This document shows positions 56,769-64,000 of a DNA stretch of 64,000 bases, piece after piece. Source of the DNA: Roseibacillus sp. (GTDB taxonomy: Bacteria > Verrucomicrobiota > Verrucomicrobiia > Verrucomicrobiales > Akkermansiaceae); assembly GCA_002686085.1 (NCBI GenBank), contig NZAC01000013.1:44105-108104 (forward strand). Reading direction: 5' to 3'. The stretch's first letter is position 1. The number at the start of each line of letters is the position of its first letter. The notes under the pieces were generated by a model. That model was not told the origin of the DNA. It worked only from the letters and a program-made list of their open reading frames with translations, and made no database searches. A program made the position numbers and the translations under genes.

Positions 56769-57415
56769 ATGTTGATCAGCAAAGTCTGCAGTTTTTTCCG
56801 GGCATAAAACAGGCGGCTCATTACTGTGCCGAGGGAGCAATCCATAATGTCCGCAATCTCTTTATACTCTAAACCCTGCACCTCACGAAGCAGGATCGCC
56901 TCACGATGTTCTGGAGACAATTTTTCAAGGGCGTTTTCGATGTTGGCTCTCACTTCTCCCTGCGAAAGTGCCTCATCCGGACGGGACACCCGAGCGGGCG
57001 TGGCATGGGCCCCGGCAGCAATTGCCTCCCTGTCGAGCAGGTTGTCATCAAGATCTCCCGCAACATCCATCTTTCTTTTTCTCATCCAGTCATACACCGC
57101 GTTGTGAGTAATTCGATACATCCACGTTGAGAAACGAGCACGCGATTCGAATCTGGGCAGAGCCTTCCAGACCTTCACGAAGACCTCTTGAGCGAGGTCC
57201 CAGGAGTCCGCTTCATTTTTGACCATATTTTGAATCATCGCATAAACGCGCCCACGATGCTTGGTTACTAGGAGATCAAAGGCGCCGTAGTCACCCTCTT
57301 TACATCGATCAACCAGCTCAGCATCGGAGATTTCTGCTGGGGCCCCCTCTCCTCCGGCATCACCCGGAAGAGGACCCTTTAGCAGATTTGACGCAATGGA
57401 GCGGAGGAAATTCAT
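56765..57415 (-). CDS. ECF-type RNA polymerase sigma factor
   Basis: A 216-aa sigma-70 factor of the ECF (RpoE-like) class. Region 2 is clear (EADSWDLAQEVFVKVWKALP and ARFSTWMYRITHNAVYDWM), and region 4 has LSPEHREAILLREVQGLEY and YKEIADIMDCSLGTVMSRL. The start is ATG 57415, with the frame open further upstream. The gene precedes an anti-sigma-like gene (overlap ATGA), the usual ECF arrangement in which the factor controls its own operon. The response is probably to envelope stress, since the operon partners are exported. Confidence 0.93.
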   Translation of the reverse strand: MNFLRSIASNLLKGPLPGDAGGEGAPAEISDAELVDRCKEGDYGAFDLLVTKHRGRVYAMIQNMVKNEADSWDLAQEVFVKVWKALPRFESRARFSTWMYRITHNAVYDWMRKRKMDVAGDLDDNLLDREAIAAGAHATPARVSRPDEALSQGEVRANIENALEKLSPEHREAILLREVQGLEYKEIADIMDCSLGTVMSRLFYARKKLQTLLINI

Positions 57416-57598
57416 CGAATGTTCGCCACTCGGAAGGTGCCCCCAAACCTCCGCTTGAGCAAGCGGAGACACCTAAAAAACAGGGTCTTTCGGCCAGACT
57501 GTTTCCCCATATCGCCGAAAATTTCGGAGAGTTGCCCCAAGGAATCTCAATTTTAACCGGACGAAGCCAAAAAAACCCGGGGCGGCTACACCACTACC

Positions 57599-59332
57599 CT
57601 AATAGACGTCCCGTTGGTAGCGCTTCTCCTTCTTCAGCGCCTTGACGTAATTTTTAGCCTCGTCCTCAGTTTTTCCACCGTGCTTTTCCACGATCCTGTG
57701 GAGGCATGCATCCACATCCTTTGCCATCCTTGATGCATCGCCACAGACATAAAACGATGCGCCGGCCTCTAACCACTGCCACAGCTCAACCCCTCTCACC
57801 TCCATTTGGTGCTGCACGTAAACTTTTTCCTCCTGATCCCTGGAAAACGCTAAGTCCAGATGAGTCAGAATCCCATCTTTCTGCATGGAAACAAACTCTT
57901 CCTCATAGAGAAAATCTGTTTCGCGGTGAGGATTACCGAAGAACAGCCAGTTCTTTCCCGCTGCACCCCGTACTCTCCGCTCTTCAAGGAATGCCCGAAA
58001 GGGCGCCACCCCGGTCCCTGGCCCAACCATGATGACCGGTGCATTATCGTCGTCTACTAACCTGAAGGCCTTATTATGATGAACAAAAACTCCTGGCTGA
58101 AGCCCTTCCGCCCGGTCTGCCAAAAATGTCGAGCACACCCCTCCTCTATCTCGACCGTGAGAATGATATCTCACAATTGCGATCGTTAGATGAACTTCGC
58201 CGGGATGCGCATTCGGACTTGAGGCAATCGAGTAGAGCCGCGGCTGGAGCTTTTTGAGGACCGTCACAAAATCTTCTCCATCAGAAAAATCAGCAGGGTA
58301 TTCCGTAACAAGATCGATCAACTCCCGACCCCAGCAGAACTCGTTCATCACCTTGCGATCCCCGCTCTCCACTACCGAGCGGAGATAGGGCGAACCGCTC
58401 CGCTTCTGCCACTCTTGCAGAAGCTTTGGTGTGAGTGCTCGTATGTCATAACTCGTCATCAGCGCATCCCGCAACAAGCCCTCACCGCCACCGGGAATGG
58501 GGACCTGTTCGTTGGTGTTGAATGGAAGGCTGTCCAATATTTCGTCTACCTGGTCCTCCTGGTTTACCGGAAAAACTCCTAATGCGTCACCCACTACGTA
58601 GTCCATCCCGGCCCCTTCCAAAGACAGCTCGACATGGTGAGTCTCTTTGTTAGCACCTGGCCCGTTCAGGTTGTAATTCCTCAGGATCGGGCTAGGGAAC
58701 GGATTTTTTTTGCCGAAGGGGATACTTTCACCCTCCGCAGAATCTACTGCATCAATGGAAGCCGCACCTCCAAGGCTCTCAACAACCCCTTTCCGCCATG
58801 ACGCAAAAGCTTCGTCGTAATCCACGTCACAATCTACTCGCTGGTAAAAGCGTTGAGCTCCCAGGGATTCCAACCTGTTATCGAAGTCGATCCCGCACTT
58901 GCAGAAGTCCGGATACTCGGTATCGCCAAGGGCGAGCACTGAAAACTTGACCCCTTCCATTGTCGGAGCCTCGTCTCCAAGGATGAACTCATATAGATCT
59001 GCGGCATTGTCAGGAGGCTCCCCATCACCGTATGTGCTGGTAATGATAAGGAGGTTTTTCTCCCCGGCGAGCCGCCCGGGATCATATTGCCCCATATCTA
59101 TGACATCAGTCTCAAAGCGGCCACCGTTGAGATCCTTCGCCATTTTTTTAGCGCAGCTTTCAGCGTTTCCGGTCTGCGATCCCACGAGAATCGTTACAGG
59201 AATCAGTGCCCCATCCTGCTCGGCTGCGCCATCTAGAGCAGTTCCAAACGTCTTGCTAAGAAACCCACTGAGCCATTCTCGCTGTTCGCTGGTAAATGGC
59301 GCATCTTCAGGGACCAGAATCCGGTGCGACAT
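57599..59332 (-). CDS. CysJ-like flavoprotein reductase
   Basis: A 577-aa diflavin reductase of the sulfite-reductase flavoprotein/NADPH-cytochrome P450 reductase type. The FMN (flavodoxin) part has GSQTGNAESCAKKMAKDL and STYGDGEPPDNAA. The FAD part has LYSIASSPNAHPGEVHL and GVCSTFLADRA. The NADPH part has VGPGTGVAPFRAFLEERRV, and the last residues end in RDVY as in CysJ. It passes electrons from NADPH to an acceptor; for CysJ this is the CysI sulfite reductase, which is not in the window. The gene appears to be a single unit. Confidence 0.9.
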   Translation of the reverse strand: MSHRILVPEDAPFTSEQREWLSGFLSKTFGTALDGAAEQDGALIPVTILVGSQTGNAESCAKKMAKDLNGGRFETDVIDMGQYDPGRLAGEKNLLIITSTYGDGEPPDNAADLYEFILGDEAPTMEGVKFSVLALGDTEYPDFCKCGIDFDNRLESLGAQRFYQRVDCDVDYDEAFASWRKGVVESLGGAASIDAVDSAEGESIPFGKKNPFPSPILRNYNLNGPGANKETHHVELSLEGAGMDYVVGDALGVFPVNQEDQVDEILDSLPFNTNEQVPIPGGGEGLLRDALMTSYDIRALTPKLLQEWQKRSGSPYLRSVVESGDRKVMNEFCWGRELIDLVTEYPADFSDGEDFVTVLKKLQPRLYSIASSPNAHPGEVHLTIAIVRYHSHGRDRGGVCSTFLADRAEGLQPGVFVHHNKAFRLVDDDNAPVIMVGPGTGVAPFRAFLEERRVRGAAGKNWLFFGNPHRETDFLYEEEFVSMQKDGILTHLDLAFSRDQEEKVYVQHQMEVRGVELWQWLEAGASFYVCGDASRMAKDVDACLHRIVEKHGGKTEDEAKNYVKALKKEKRYQRDVY

Positions 59333-59694
59333 GATCTCAATCTGAAAACCCGGCTTATCCCGAGCTGGTTAACTTTATCGCGGCTCAAATTTTTTTCAAG
59401 CCGATTAAACAACTGAGGATCCACTCCTACCCCAAGTCGAAAGAGCAGAACGACGAGACTAAATCAACCCACCTGGCTTCAAAACTCTTTCAAACTTAAC
59501 GCTCTTCATTGCCTTCCCAAATAAATTGATAGAGGCCCAATCAACTCGCAAACCTCCAATGTCAGAATGAACTTAGTCACCTTTTTTCAACAGGGGAGAG
59601 AAAAGGAGACTCCACTCCATATCGCATAGACAGTGCTCAGACTCCTGATGGCTGCTGAACAGGAGGTTCAGGAAGTCGCCCGGAAGGGGTGGGG
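59333..59694. other. Intergenic region between CysJ-like and RpiB-GlyA genes
   Basis: 362 bases with no gene-like frame. The promoter of the CysJ-like gene should lie here, as should the terminator of the fused RpiB-GlyA gene. A CTGAAC/GTTCAG hairpin (59655-59671) lies 24 bases after the RpiB-GlyA stop, without a T-run. The stretch near 59500-59600 is richer in A and T, but I cannot name a promoter with confidence. Confidence 0.5.
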
Positions 59695-61368
59695 CTACTC
59701 GGGTAAGGGGAAATCTTGATTGAACGCAAAGACTCTTTCGCGAATCTCTGTTAACTTCTGCTCGTCCTCCCGATTTTGGATTGCATCAAAGATAAAATCC
59801 GCAACAGACTCGAGATCTGTCTCTTTCATCCCCCTCGTAGTTACCGCAGGAGTTCCCAAACGAATTCCACTCGGCTTCATCGGAGACCCCGTATCGAACG
59901 GTATGGAATTTTTATTGACCGTAATCCCAGCAGCATCGAGGGCAGCATCCGCCATCGTCCCGTCAAGGCCAAGCGGGCGCATATCCACCAGCATACTGTG
60001 GTTGTCAGTGCCACCCGAAACAATTCTAAACCCGTGATCTCCCAGCCTCGCGGCCAGAGCTCTCGCATTTTCAACGACTTGCTTCTGATAAACCTTAAAA
60101 TCTGGACGAAGCGCCTCCCCAAAGCACACAGCCTTGGCGGCGATGACATGCATGAGCGGCCCCCCCTGCACACCCGGAAATACCATCGAATTGATTTTCT
60201 TAGCGTATTCTTCCCTGCACAGGATCAAACCACCACGAGGCCCCCTCAAGGACTTGTGGGTGGTAGTAGTGACGAAGTCTGCATGCGGTATGGGTGTCGG
60301 ATGAACCCCCGAGGCAACCAGCCCCGCGATATGGGCCATATCAACAAAAAGATAGGCCCCAACCTCTTTCGCTATCCGGCCCATCCTCTCGTAGTCCACG
60401 ACCCGGGAGTAGGCACTTGCTCCACAGGTTATCAGTTTAGGCTTCACCTCAGCGGCGGCTGAGGCCAACTGGTCGTAGTCGATACGCTCGTCTTCCTCAC
60501 TCACGCCATAGTGCGTTACTTCATAGAATTTCCCTGAGAAATTTGCCTTGTGCCCGTGAGTCAAATGCCCACCGTGAGCGAGATCCATGGTAAGAATCCT
60601 GTCTCCCGTCTTAAGGAAGGCGAAGTAGACTGCGGCATTAGCCTGTGAGCCTGAATGTGGCTGCACGTTAACATGTTCTGCTCCAAAGAGCTCTTTCGCC
60701 CTGTCAATCGCAAGCTGCTCGGCACGGTCCACATTCTCACACCCACCATACCAACGACGACCAGGATAGCCCTCCGCATACTTATTTGTCAGAAGTGAGC
60801 CTTGTACTTCAAGAATCGCCCTGCTGGCAAAATTTTCTGAGGCGATTAATTCAACATGATCCCGCTGACGACGTCCCTCTGCCTGAACAACATCAAAAAT
60901 CTCAGGATCGCTGACAGCGAGGGAGCTTCCTGAAGCCTTAACGATCCGATCTACATGGCGTCCACCCTCAAAAGGAGTGTCAAGGAAAGCTCTCACAATA
61001 CTCACTGCCTCATCCCCAGTCAGGTCCCTGGCTCCAAGACATGCGATGTTGGAATCATTATGACCTCTGGTGATCTCGGCATCTTCTACAGAACATAGGC
61101 GTGCAGCTCTGACGCCCTGCACCCGGTTGGCCGCGATGCTCATACCGATCCCAGACTTGCAAACCAGCACTCCGAAGTCGGCTTTCCCCTCGGAAACACT
61201 TCGCGCTACCGTGTTCGCGAAATCCGGGTAATCCACCGAATCTTCGCCTTTAGTTCCGTAATCGACCACTTGGTTTCCGGTCAGCTCAAGCGCCTCAAAG
61301 ATGGCACTTTTGACCTCTACTCCCCCGTGGTCCGCCCCTATCGCGATTCGCAGACTAGCGTTATTCAT
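59695..61368 (-). CDS. Fused ribose-5-phosphate isomerase B and serine hydroxymethyltransferase
   Basis: A 557-aa fusion of two enzymes. Residues about 7-150 are RpiB, which interconverts ribose 5-phosphate and ribulose 5-phosphate: GADHGG (11-16), VVDYG (34-38), the catalytic Cys70 in [18 protein letters not shown] (Lys71 where Gly or Ser is common) and [13 protein letters not shown]. Residues about 153-557 are GlyA, which moves one carbon from serine to tetrahydrofolate: [34 protein letters not shown] and [14 protein letters not shown] with the PLP Lys at 372. The GlyA part is full length. The ATG at 61368 is preferred over GTG 61398. The fusion joins pentose phosphate with one-carbon metabolism; whether the two parts exchange substrates is unknown. 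Confidence 0.95.
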   Translation of the reverse strand: MNNASLRIAIGADHGGVEVKSAIFEALELTGNQVVDYGTKGEDSVDYPDFANTVARSVSEGKADFGVLVCKSGIGMSIAANRVQGVRAARLCSVEDAEITRGHNDSNIACLGARDLTGDEAVSIVRAFLDTPFEGGRHVDRIVKASGSSLAVSDPEIFDVVQAEGRRQRDHVELIASENFASRAILEVQGSLLTNKYAEGYPGRRWYGGCENVDRAEQLAIDRAKELFGAEHVNVQPHSGSQANAAVYFAFLKTGDRILTMDLAHGGHLTHGHKANFSGKFYEVTHYGVSEEDERIDYDQLASAAAEVKPKLITCGASAYSRVVDYERMGRIAKEVGAYLFVDMAHIAGLVASGVHPTPIPHADFVTTTTHKSLRGPRGGLILCREEYAKKINSMVFPGVQGGPLMHVIAAKAVCFGEALRPDFKVYQKQVVENARALAARLGDHGFRIVSGGTDNHSMLVDMRPLGLDGTMADAALDAAGITVNKNSIPFDTGSPMKPSGIRLGTPAVTTRGMKETDLESVADFIFDAIQNREDEQKLTEIRERVFAFNQDFPLPE

Positions 61369-61452
61369 TGGTCTAAACTCAGTCCCTCCTTGGGACACCC
61401 ATTCCTTGGCCCTCTTCCCAGGAAACGCAATAGAGAAAACCGATCCGAGAAA

Positions 61453-61938
61453 TTATTCTTCAGAACGAGCTCTTTCGGAGCGCAGAAACCCAAGAATTCC
61501 CTCCATTGCCCGATCCAGAAACGAAGCTACCTCCTCGTAGGCTCGGAAACCACCGCCTATCGGGTCCGGGACATCCCTGCCCACGACCCCGTCGATTTCC
61601 GCAAAGTCGCAAACGAGATGAAATTTTCCTTTTTCCCCAGGAAAGCGGTCTGCGAGAGACTCCAAGTGATACTTCGTCATGCAAAAGACATGACTGGATT
61701 CTGCCAGAATTTGCTCATCTACCATCCTACTCACGAAGCCCTCCAGTCCAATTCCCCGGTCCTGAAGGATCTCAACGGTCTCTGCGCTGGCACTGCCACC
61801 CTCATAAGCAGCGATCCCTGCGGAGCTCACCATCAAAGAATCAGACTGCCCCTTCGCCCGCAGCAAGCCCTCGGCCATGGGGCTCCGGCATGTGTTTCCC
61901 GTGCATACGAAGAGCACGTGCGCGAATCGATCTGACAT
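61453..61938 (-). CDS. Low-molecular-weight protein tyrosine/arginine phosphatase
   Basis: A 161-aa phosphatase of the low-molecular-weight type. The P-loop C-x5-R is CTGNTCRSP (Cys12 to Arg18) and the general-acid block is VPDPIGGGFRAYEEV (about residue 119). Extra threonine in the P-loop resembles YwlE-type arginine phosphatases of Firmicutes, but which residue is dephosphorylated cannot be told. The gene lies 84 bases upstream of the RpiB-GlyA fusion, on the same strand. Confidence 0.9.
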   Translation of the reverse strand: MSDRFAHVLFVCTGNTCRSPMAEGLLRAKGQSDSLMVSSAGIAAYEGGSASAETVEILQDRGIGLEGFVSRMVDEQILAESSHVFCMTKYHLESLADRFPGEKGKFHLVCDFAEIDGVVGRDVPDPIGGGFRAYEEVASFLDRAMEGILGFLRSERARSEE

Positions 61939-62207
61939 GCCGGTATGCTAGGCTTCTCCCCCCTACCCTCGTCAAACAGGCAATCCCGGGTATTCGTGCT
62001 CCTGATGCTCGCCTGCGGCCTCTGCCCCGCAATATCTGCCGGTTAGATTAGGAGGACCTAACCATTAATTTCCCCGCCCTCAAAAAAAACAGCGGCCAGC
62101 ATCTGAATGATTCGCTACAAATTAGACGGTTATGATCCTCGAGTAAAAGCTCCCGGGGTCGCGGCTTGCCCCCTCCATCCAATGGGAATACCGAATGGGG
62201 TTCAATT

Positions 62208-62978
62208 ATGTCGCCAAATCCTGATCTCGGAAAAACACTCAGCGCTGCTCGACGCGCATTGGGTTCTTCCATTGAGGATATTTCGCGGCAGACCCACATT
62301 CCCGAAATTGCGATCCGACATCTCGAAAAAGGTCAATTCTCCAAGTTTCCGAGTCCTGAATACGCAAAGGGATTCCTCGCCCAATATTCCGCGCATCTGG
62401 GCCTCTCTACCCTAGACGAGCCCAATTTTCTCGATACCAGCGACAATGGACCTGGGATTTCCTCTGAGGAGAGGAACTACAATCGCCGCCTCACAAGGGT
62501 CGCAGCTGCTGAAAATCGCCCGCTGCCTATCACCGAATCCCGCAATACCCGCCGAGGACTCCTGCGGCCCAGAAACCAATCAGAGAAGGATCCGAGAGAG
62601 CCTCAATTGCATATCAGCAAGAGGCAGCCTCTCATCGTATTTATGCTAACCTCAATCCTGATCGCCTGCTCGCTATTTGCGTATATGAGACTGAGCGCTG
62701 ATTTTGGTCAGGAAGACCCGTCTTCTGCACAGAACCCCTCTCAACCCTTGGGCGCAATTGGAGGCCTATCAGCACAGACACCCAGTAACCCTGTTTTTTT
62801 CAACGTCCCCCGAGCTCTCCCTGTCTCCCCGGAGACCTCCCAGCCCATCGCGGCAAATGATTCGGTCGAAGGGACCAACATCCAGAATCTGAGTGCTTCG
62901 AACGTAACCCCATCGGTAACCTTCGAGGGATTTTCTCTCGAAAGCCCACCGCCCAGAGCGGTTATCGTTGAGGAGTAA
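62208..62978 (+). CDS. RodZ-like protein with N-terminal helix-turn-helix domain
   Basis: A 256-aa protein. Its first 75 residues are the RodZ-type HTH_25 domain (SIEDISRQTHIPEIAIRHLE, then FPSPEYAKGFLAQYSAHLGL). A basic stretch (about 100-140) and a membrane segment (PLIVFMLTSILIACSLFAYM, about 145-164) follow. The last 90 residues are low in complexity, rich in Ser/Pro/Asn and lack the folded DUF4115 domain of full-length RodZ. The RodZ role (linking MreB to the cell envelope) is inferred. The ATG at 62208 is used. It is divergent from the phosphatase gene. Confidence 0.78.
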   Translation: MSPNPDLGKTLSAARRALGSSIEDISRQTHIPEIAIRHLEKGQFSKFPSPEYAKGFLAQYSAHLGLSTLDEPNFLDTSDNGPGISSEERNYNRRLTRVAAAENRPLPITESRNTRRGLLRPRNQSEKDPREPQLHISKRQPLIVFMLTSILIACSLFAYMRLSADFGQEDPSSAQNPSQPLGAIGGLSAQTPSNPVFFNVPRALPVSPETSQPIAANDSVEGTNIQNLSASNVTPSVTFEGFSLESPPPRAVIVEE

Positions 62979-63019
62979 ACCTGGGGCAAAAGATCATCGT
63001 TTCCTCTGATCGAGTTTGA

Positions 63020-64000
63020 TCAGGATCGCTGTCTGATAAGCTCGAGAAAAGGCTTGAGAAATCTCTCAGCTTTCACAGCTCCTACACCTTTTATCGTCAT
63101 CGCAGCGTCAACCGAAGTTGGCCGCGACCGAGCCATAGACTCCAACGTCTTGTTTGTGAACACACCATAGGCCGGCACCCTGTATTGCTTGGCAATGTCA
63201 TTACGAAGACCCTTCAACTGAGCGTAAAGACCCGTGTCCAGGGGAGGAAGCTCTCCATCTTCCTCGCCTGCCTTCGAGTCTGCCTTGCCCTTTCCTTTCC
63301 TCTGTTCAGGCCACACCAGACTATAGCCACCCTTCCCCTTCATGACCTGCTCTCCCCTGTCCGTCAGGGTCACAAGAGGAAATTCACCGGTCTGGGTGAC
63401 TAGAAGTCCTGCAGAGTGCAGCGCGTGGAAAAGCTCGTTGAGATAGGCGGTCCCCTTTTCTTTCAAGATCCCGTAGGTCGAAAGATCGTGCAACCTTACC
63501 CGCAGGATCTCCTGTGATTTACTACCGGTGAGCATCTGTACAATACGGCCTCTTCCAAAGATTCCCTCCCATCCCTTATCTGTTCGTCGACTCATACGGG
63601 CCACCCCACTCAGGGCTTTGCGCACCAGAAGATCCTCCCTTTCCGTCGGCTCTCTCCGATCGGTCCCATAATCACTACGACATACATCACAGGTGCCGCA
63701 CTCTCCCGGCTCACTCTCTCCAAAGTATTCAAGAATGGCCTGCTGGCGACAGGCCGCGCCGTAGCACAGAGCCACAATCGCCTTCAGTTTTTTCCGATCG
63801 CGATTTTCCTTCTCTTCGAGCGCGTTCCGGTCAATTGCCAACTGGCCAGGTTGAACCTCAGGCCGCTTCAAGCGTGTTCCTCGCCTTCGCTGCCCCGGTA
63901 GATCAAAGCGTTCCGCATAGCCAAAGCGTGCCAGGAAGGAAAGAGCACTGCTTACCGCCATGCCATTCTTTACCTCCACCGCCCCGGCAATCTCCTCGAT
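63020..64000 (-). CDS. recQ: RecQ-like ATP-dependent DNA helicase, C-terminal part (5' end outside the window)
   Basis: The reading frame is open to the window edge, so only the last 326 codons or so are seen. They hold the zinc-binding block (ALCYGAACRQQAILEYFGE, then CGTCDVC), the winged-helix RQC region (LSGVARMSRRTDKGWEGIFG, then RIVQMLTGSKSQEIL) and a C-terminal HRDC domain (VPAYGVFTNKTLESMARSRP, then TIKGVGAVKAERFLKPFLEL). The helicase motor domains must lie beyond 64000. A linker of low complexity (GKGKADSKAGEEDGELPPLD) separates RQC and HRDC. RecQ unwinds DNA in recombination and repair. Confidence 0.9.
   Translation of the reverse strand: MEEIAGAVEVKNGMAVSSALSFLARFGYAERFDLPGQRRRGTRLKRPEVQPGQLAIDRNALEEKENRDRKKLKAIVALCYGAACRQQAILEYFGESEPGECGTCDVCRSDYGTDRREPTEREDLLVRKALSGVARMSRRTDKGWEGIFGRGRIVQMLTGSKSQEILRVRLHDLSTYGILKEKGTAYLNELFHALHSAGLLVTQTGEFPLVTLTDRGEQVMKGKGGYSLVWPEQRKGKGKADSKAGEEDGELPPLDTGLYAQLKGLRNDIAKQYRVPAYGVFTNKTLESMARSRPTSVDAAMTIKGVGAVKAERFLKPFLELIRQRS

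Noticed and set aside
57515-57527. CCGAAA-A-TTTCGG palindrome upstream of the ECF sigma gene
   Set aside because: It could be an operator, but it is short, unique in this window and has no room for a loop; not supported enough to list as a site.
1-64000. Search for tRNA, rRNA, tmRNA, RNase P RNA and insertion sequences
   Set aside because: I found no T-loop-like GGTTCGAATCC block within a cloverleaf-sized gap, no rRNA sequence, and no transposase or terminal inverted repeats.

Overview
The window looks like a chromosomal segment of a Gram-negative bacterium of the PVC superphylum, most likely a Verrucomicrobiota member. The evidence is the PSD1 (DUF1549/DUF1553) and DUF1501 gene pairs, the PVC-type CxxCH heme-binding protein, many secreted sulfatases and Gfo/Idh/MocA proteins, an 'ALEYxxxLDP'-type module typical of verrucomicrobial exported proteins, and translation starts that almost all lack a Shine-Dalgarno sequence. 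I see no rRNA, tRNA, CRISPR array, insertion sequence or phage. Coding density is high and the genes run in alternating strand blocks.

Layout. 1-9.6 kb: a DUF1501 protein, then on the minus strand DUF502, a quinol-oxidising complex (Rieske protein plus a b6-type cytochrome b fused to a di-heme cytochrome c), a Tat-exported Gfo/Idh oxidoreductase, a PfkB sugar kinase and a double-domain glycosyltransferase. 9.9-22.7 kb: a PSD1/DUF1501 pair, secreted carbohydrate-related proteins, a Gfo/Idh protein, a mono-heme secreted protein, a GH-like barrel protein, a cyclase-family hydrolase and two sulfatases. 23-26.5 kb: one very unusual gene that joins a VKOR disulfide-generating membrane domain, a DsbA-like thioredoxin domain and an array of eight Kazal domains. 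26.5-29.5 kb: the transhydrogenase genes pntA and pntB. 29.8-41.1 kb: a second catabolic block (Gfo/Idh, SGNH-like protein, PVC heme protein, ThuA, two sulfatases, PQQ-propeller). 41.2-45.5 kb: L,D-transpeptidase, GcvR-like ACT protein, trpG, trpE and a YycJ-like metallohydrolase. 45.7-54.9 kb: an AsmA-like giant, a three-gene envelope cluster, two PilT-type ATPases and a zinc-ribbon membrane protein. 55-62 kb: an ECF sigma/anti-sigma operon with a DUF1573 protein, a CysJ-like flavoprotein reductase, a fused RpiB-GlyA enzyme and a low-molecular-weight tyrosine phosphatase. 62.2-64 kb: a RodZ-like protein and the 3' end of a recQ-like helicase gene cut by the window edge.

How it fits together. 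The two blocks at 10-23 kb and 30-41 kb look like machinery for sulfated, complex polysaccharides: sulfatases remove sulfate, and the Gfo/Idh, ThuA, PVC-heme, PSD1/DUF1501 and SGNH proteins are typical partners in PVC saccharide-utilisation loci. The cytochrome b/Rieske pair and PntAB supply respiratory and redox functions. The strongest candidate for something undescribed is the VKOR-DsbA-Kazal fusion at 22983-26471: an enzyme that makes disulfides is encoded in the same polypeptide as an array of ten-cysteine repeats that would need them. The RpiB-GlyA fusion is the second most interesting gene.
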